Source: Nematostella vectensis | Lineage: Eukaryota > Cnidaria > Anthozoa > Actiniaria > Edwardsiidae | DNA length: 60,000 bases | Assembly (NCBI RefSeq): GCF_932526225.1 | Contig: NC_064034.1 | Location: 12,104,887-12,164,886, forward strand | Direction of reading: 5' to 3' | Position numbers and translations under genes: made by a program | The notes under the pieces: model-generated | The model's database searches: none | Seen by the model: the letters and a program-made list of their open reading frames with translations, nothing else | What the model was told of the DNA's origin: nothing | In this document: one piece after another, positions 42,801-45,800 of the stretch | Position numbering within the stretch: the first letter of the stretch is position 1 | Layout of the letters: each line of letters starts with the position of its first letter

Positions 42801-45800
42801 TAAAGGAGGCCAATTTAACACACAGATGATGCTTCCCTTATTTGTAGAATAAGAGAGGACTAGTAGCATGTTAGTTTCAATGCTGTTCAAATGGGTACAA
42901 ACTGTAAAGTCTTTGCTTTTATATTTCCTGTTCTTTGATGTATCCACTTTTTGCATGGTTAGGGTTCAGGGGCAGTTTTCCAATCGCCGGATAAGGATTT
43001 TTCGTGTGGACAGGCTTATCCAGTGCAACCGACCCATTCATGGAAGTCATCATGCAGTTTGGCGATTCAAATTGCAAAAGAAAATTATTGAATCAAATAT
43101 ACACGAAAAAATTATCCTACAACAACGACACCTGCACAAATTAATAATTTATTCAAACTCAATAACATTGACAATTTTTCTCGTAGTGCGTGACGTCGGC
43201 TGCTACCGTGACACCGGTCGCCGCGCCGTTCCCCAAATGGACGGACGTGACGTCATCCTGAAGGACTACTACCGCCGCCGTGCTGACGCTATCAAGAAGT
43301 GCGCTCTGGTGGCTTTGAGATACGGATACAAAGTGTTTGCTGTACAACACGGTGGATGGTGTGCTACCGGTAAAAATGCTCATCGTACTTATGCCAAATA
43401 TGGCAAGTCCAACAGATGCCGCAACGGCAAGGGAGGACCATGGGCCAACACTGTCTACAAAGTACAAGGTAAACATTGTTATTCAAGCATTCTTTTCTTT
43501 ATTTTGACCTTTCTAAAGTCTCTGTAGTAATAGCTGCATTAGACAGTGAGATTGCTAAAGTTGTTTTATGTGCTCTTTTTTTCTTCTTTTTCTTTTTCTT
43601 TTTTTTCCCTTTTTTTCTTTTTTTAGTTGAAATAGTGATAGAGTGCACTTTTAACTTTGCGTGTGCGCGTTGTCACAATATTTTGCCTTTAAGGTAAATG
43701 TAAGCAGAGGACAACAGACCGCCATTGCTGCTCGTTCCCGTTCATCTACCGCGGCCGCCGCTACAACAGCTGCACGAAAGCCGGCAGGCGGGACAGGCGA
43801 CCCTGGTGCTCATTGACCCCCAACTACGACAGAGACAGGAAGCTCGGATTCTGCTCAGGGAAAAGTGCGTTCTCGTTTCTTGTTTACTTTTATTTTGCAT
43901 TAGTTCCGCGTACTCGGGATACCAACACAATTTTTTGACTTTGTAAACAGCGCGCCCTAAGCCTAGACCAAAACCACAACCACGACCGCGTCCATCATTC
44001 AACGTTCATCACTACACTATCGTTGGCTGCTTCAAGGACACGCGCCGAAGGGCACTGAGAACATATCTGGGTCACTTCAGAGGAAAGAATGCTGTCCAGA
44101 GGTGTTACATTGCGGCTGTCAGACAAGGCTTCAGGATGTTTGCCGTCCAAGCTGGGGGACACTGTTTCTCTGGACGCAGCGCGCATCTCACGTTTGGACG
44201 TTATGGCCCATCTAATAGATGCCGTCACTTTACCGGAGGTCCATGGGCAAATGATGTTTACAGTATCAGCATTGGTAAGGGCTTAAAGAAACTATAGGTC
44301 GAGTTTGTCGTTGATTATGTAATGTCAATTGCTGTATTGTTGTTTTTCTCGTTCGATGGTTTTTAAGGTAATTAGTGCACTCGACTTACATAAAGAAAAT
44401 TGAGAGTCTTCTTGTTTCAATATTTTAACGTTTGAAGCACTTAATTGGAAGTTTGAATAATTTTTTTATAGAACTACATAGGCCCCACAAAACAAAAACG
44501 AGTAAGACAGTGATTACCGTGAATTAAAATGTTGACGCGTCCTTAAAGAAAGTAGTATTGAGACAACATGAATACTGACTTGACGTTTCCTAGTCGTTCC
44601 GCCTCGACGCAAGTGGGGTGGTAGACCCTACGGTTCCCTCGGCTGTTATCGCGATAGGCACATACGAGCTCTGCCCGTACTACTTGGGAGGTTCCGCGGA
44701 CGTGGCGCAGTCAGGAGGTGTTACCGCAAGGCCAATCGCCGCGGCTACAGAGTGTTCTCTATGCAGGCGCACAACGAGTGTCGGTCTGGCCCAACCGCCC
44801 ACAATAGCTACTCCGCTTGGGGGCTAAAGCGAGGCTGTTCTCGTGGAACTGGTGGTAACTGGCGAAACGACGTTTATGTTATTCATGCAAGAGGTATGAG
44901 TACCTGCTAATTATGCTGTATAGTATCATTTCCGTTTGTCGTAGATACCAAGTAAGTCTAGCATTCCTTTATACTGACAATTTGCCATATGGCAGCGAAC
45001 CCCCTTGGTTCAGCAATAAGCCACGGCAAAGAGACCGAAAAATGCGTTTGTTCTTGAACGCTTGAACACGGCTCGATAAAACTTTAGCCAAATTTTATGG
45101 TTCTAAATGAGAGAAGGCCAAAGCGTTAGCAAACATACATCAAGAACTTTCCTTTTTTTTGCTATACTGTAATCTCCTGTTCATTTTGTATTAATGTAAC
45201 TCTCTAAAACTGGATTGTTTTGTTCCCAGTTCGTATTCGAGGTAAGCCGCTCGGGCTCGCAAATGGTCGCATCCGTAACCGTGCAATCACCGCTAAATCT
45301 CGGTGGGATCGCAATCATGGACCGGAACGTGGCCGCCTTAACCAGCGACGAGGAGGAGGGAAAGTCGGGGCGTGGTGTGCCCGCCGTAATAACCGCAATC
45401 AATGGATTCAAGTGGATCTTGGGCGCCGCCACATTGTTACCCTCATTTCTACTCAGGGTCGCCAGGACTACGACCAGTGGGTGACCAGTTACTTCGTCAA
45501 GTACAGTAACGATGGGCGGAAATTTAGGGAATACAAAAGACACGGTCGTACAAAGGTACGCATACTGTGAACATCCTTGTCGACCATAAAAAATGTTTCT
45601 TATGTTAATTTTCACAAGTTAACTAGGAAAGCTAAGGTAAAATTTCGAAATACTCGTCTTATTTCCCCTACTCAAGAAATATGTATTGGAAGGTTTCAAG
45701 GGATTAACACTAGATTATAACTCACCGAAGTCAATTCCCTTCAATACGTTCCAAACATAAATCTTGTATTTACCATGTCTCTCTTTTATTAGATCTTTGC

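Noticed and set aside
42868-43187. N-terminal extension of the type C copy 4 frame
   Set aside because: A proper AG acceptor lies at 43185-43186 and the upstream residues match no module; it is intron read-through.
7738-45615. Many antisense ORFs of 60-180 codons opposite the modules
   Set aside because: They recur opposite each module copy, so they are shadows of conserved sense codons; none has splice-independent coding features.
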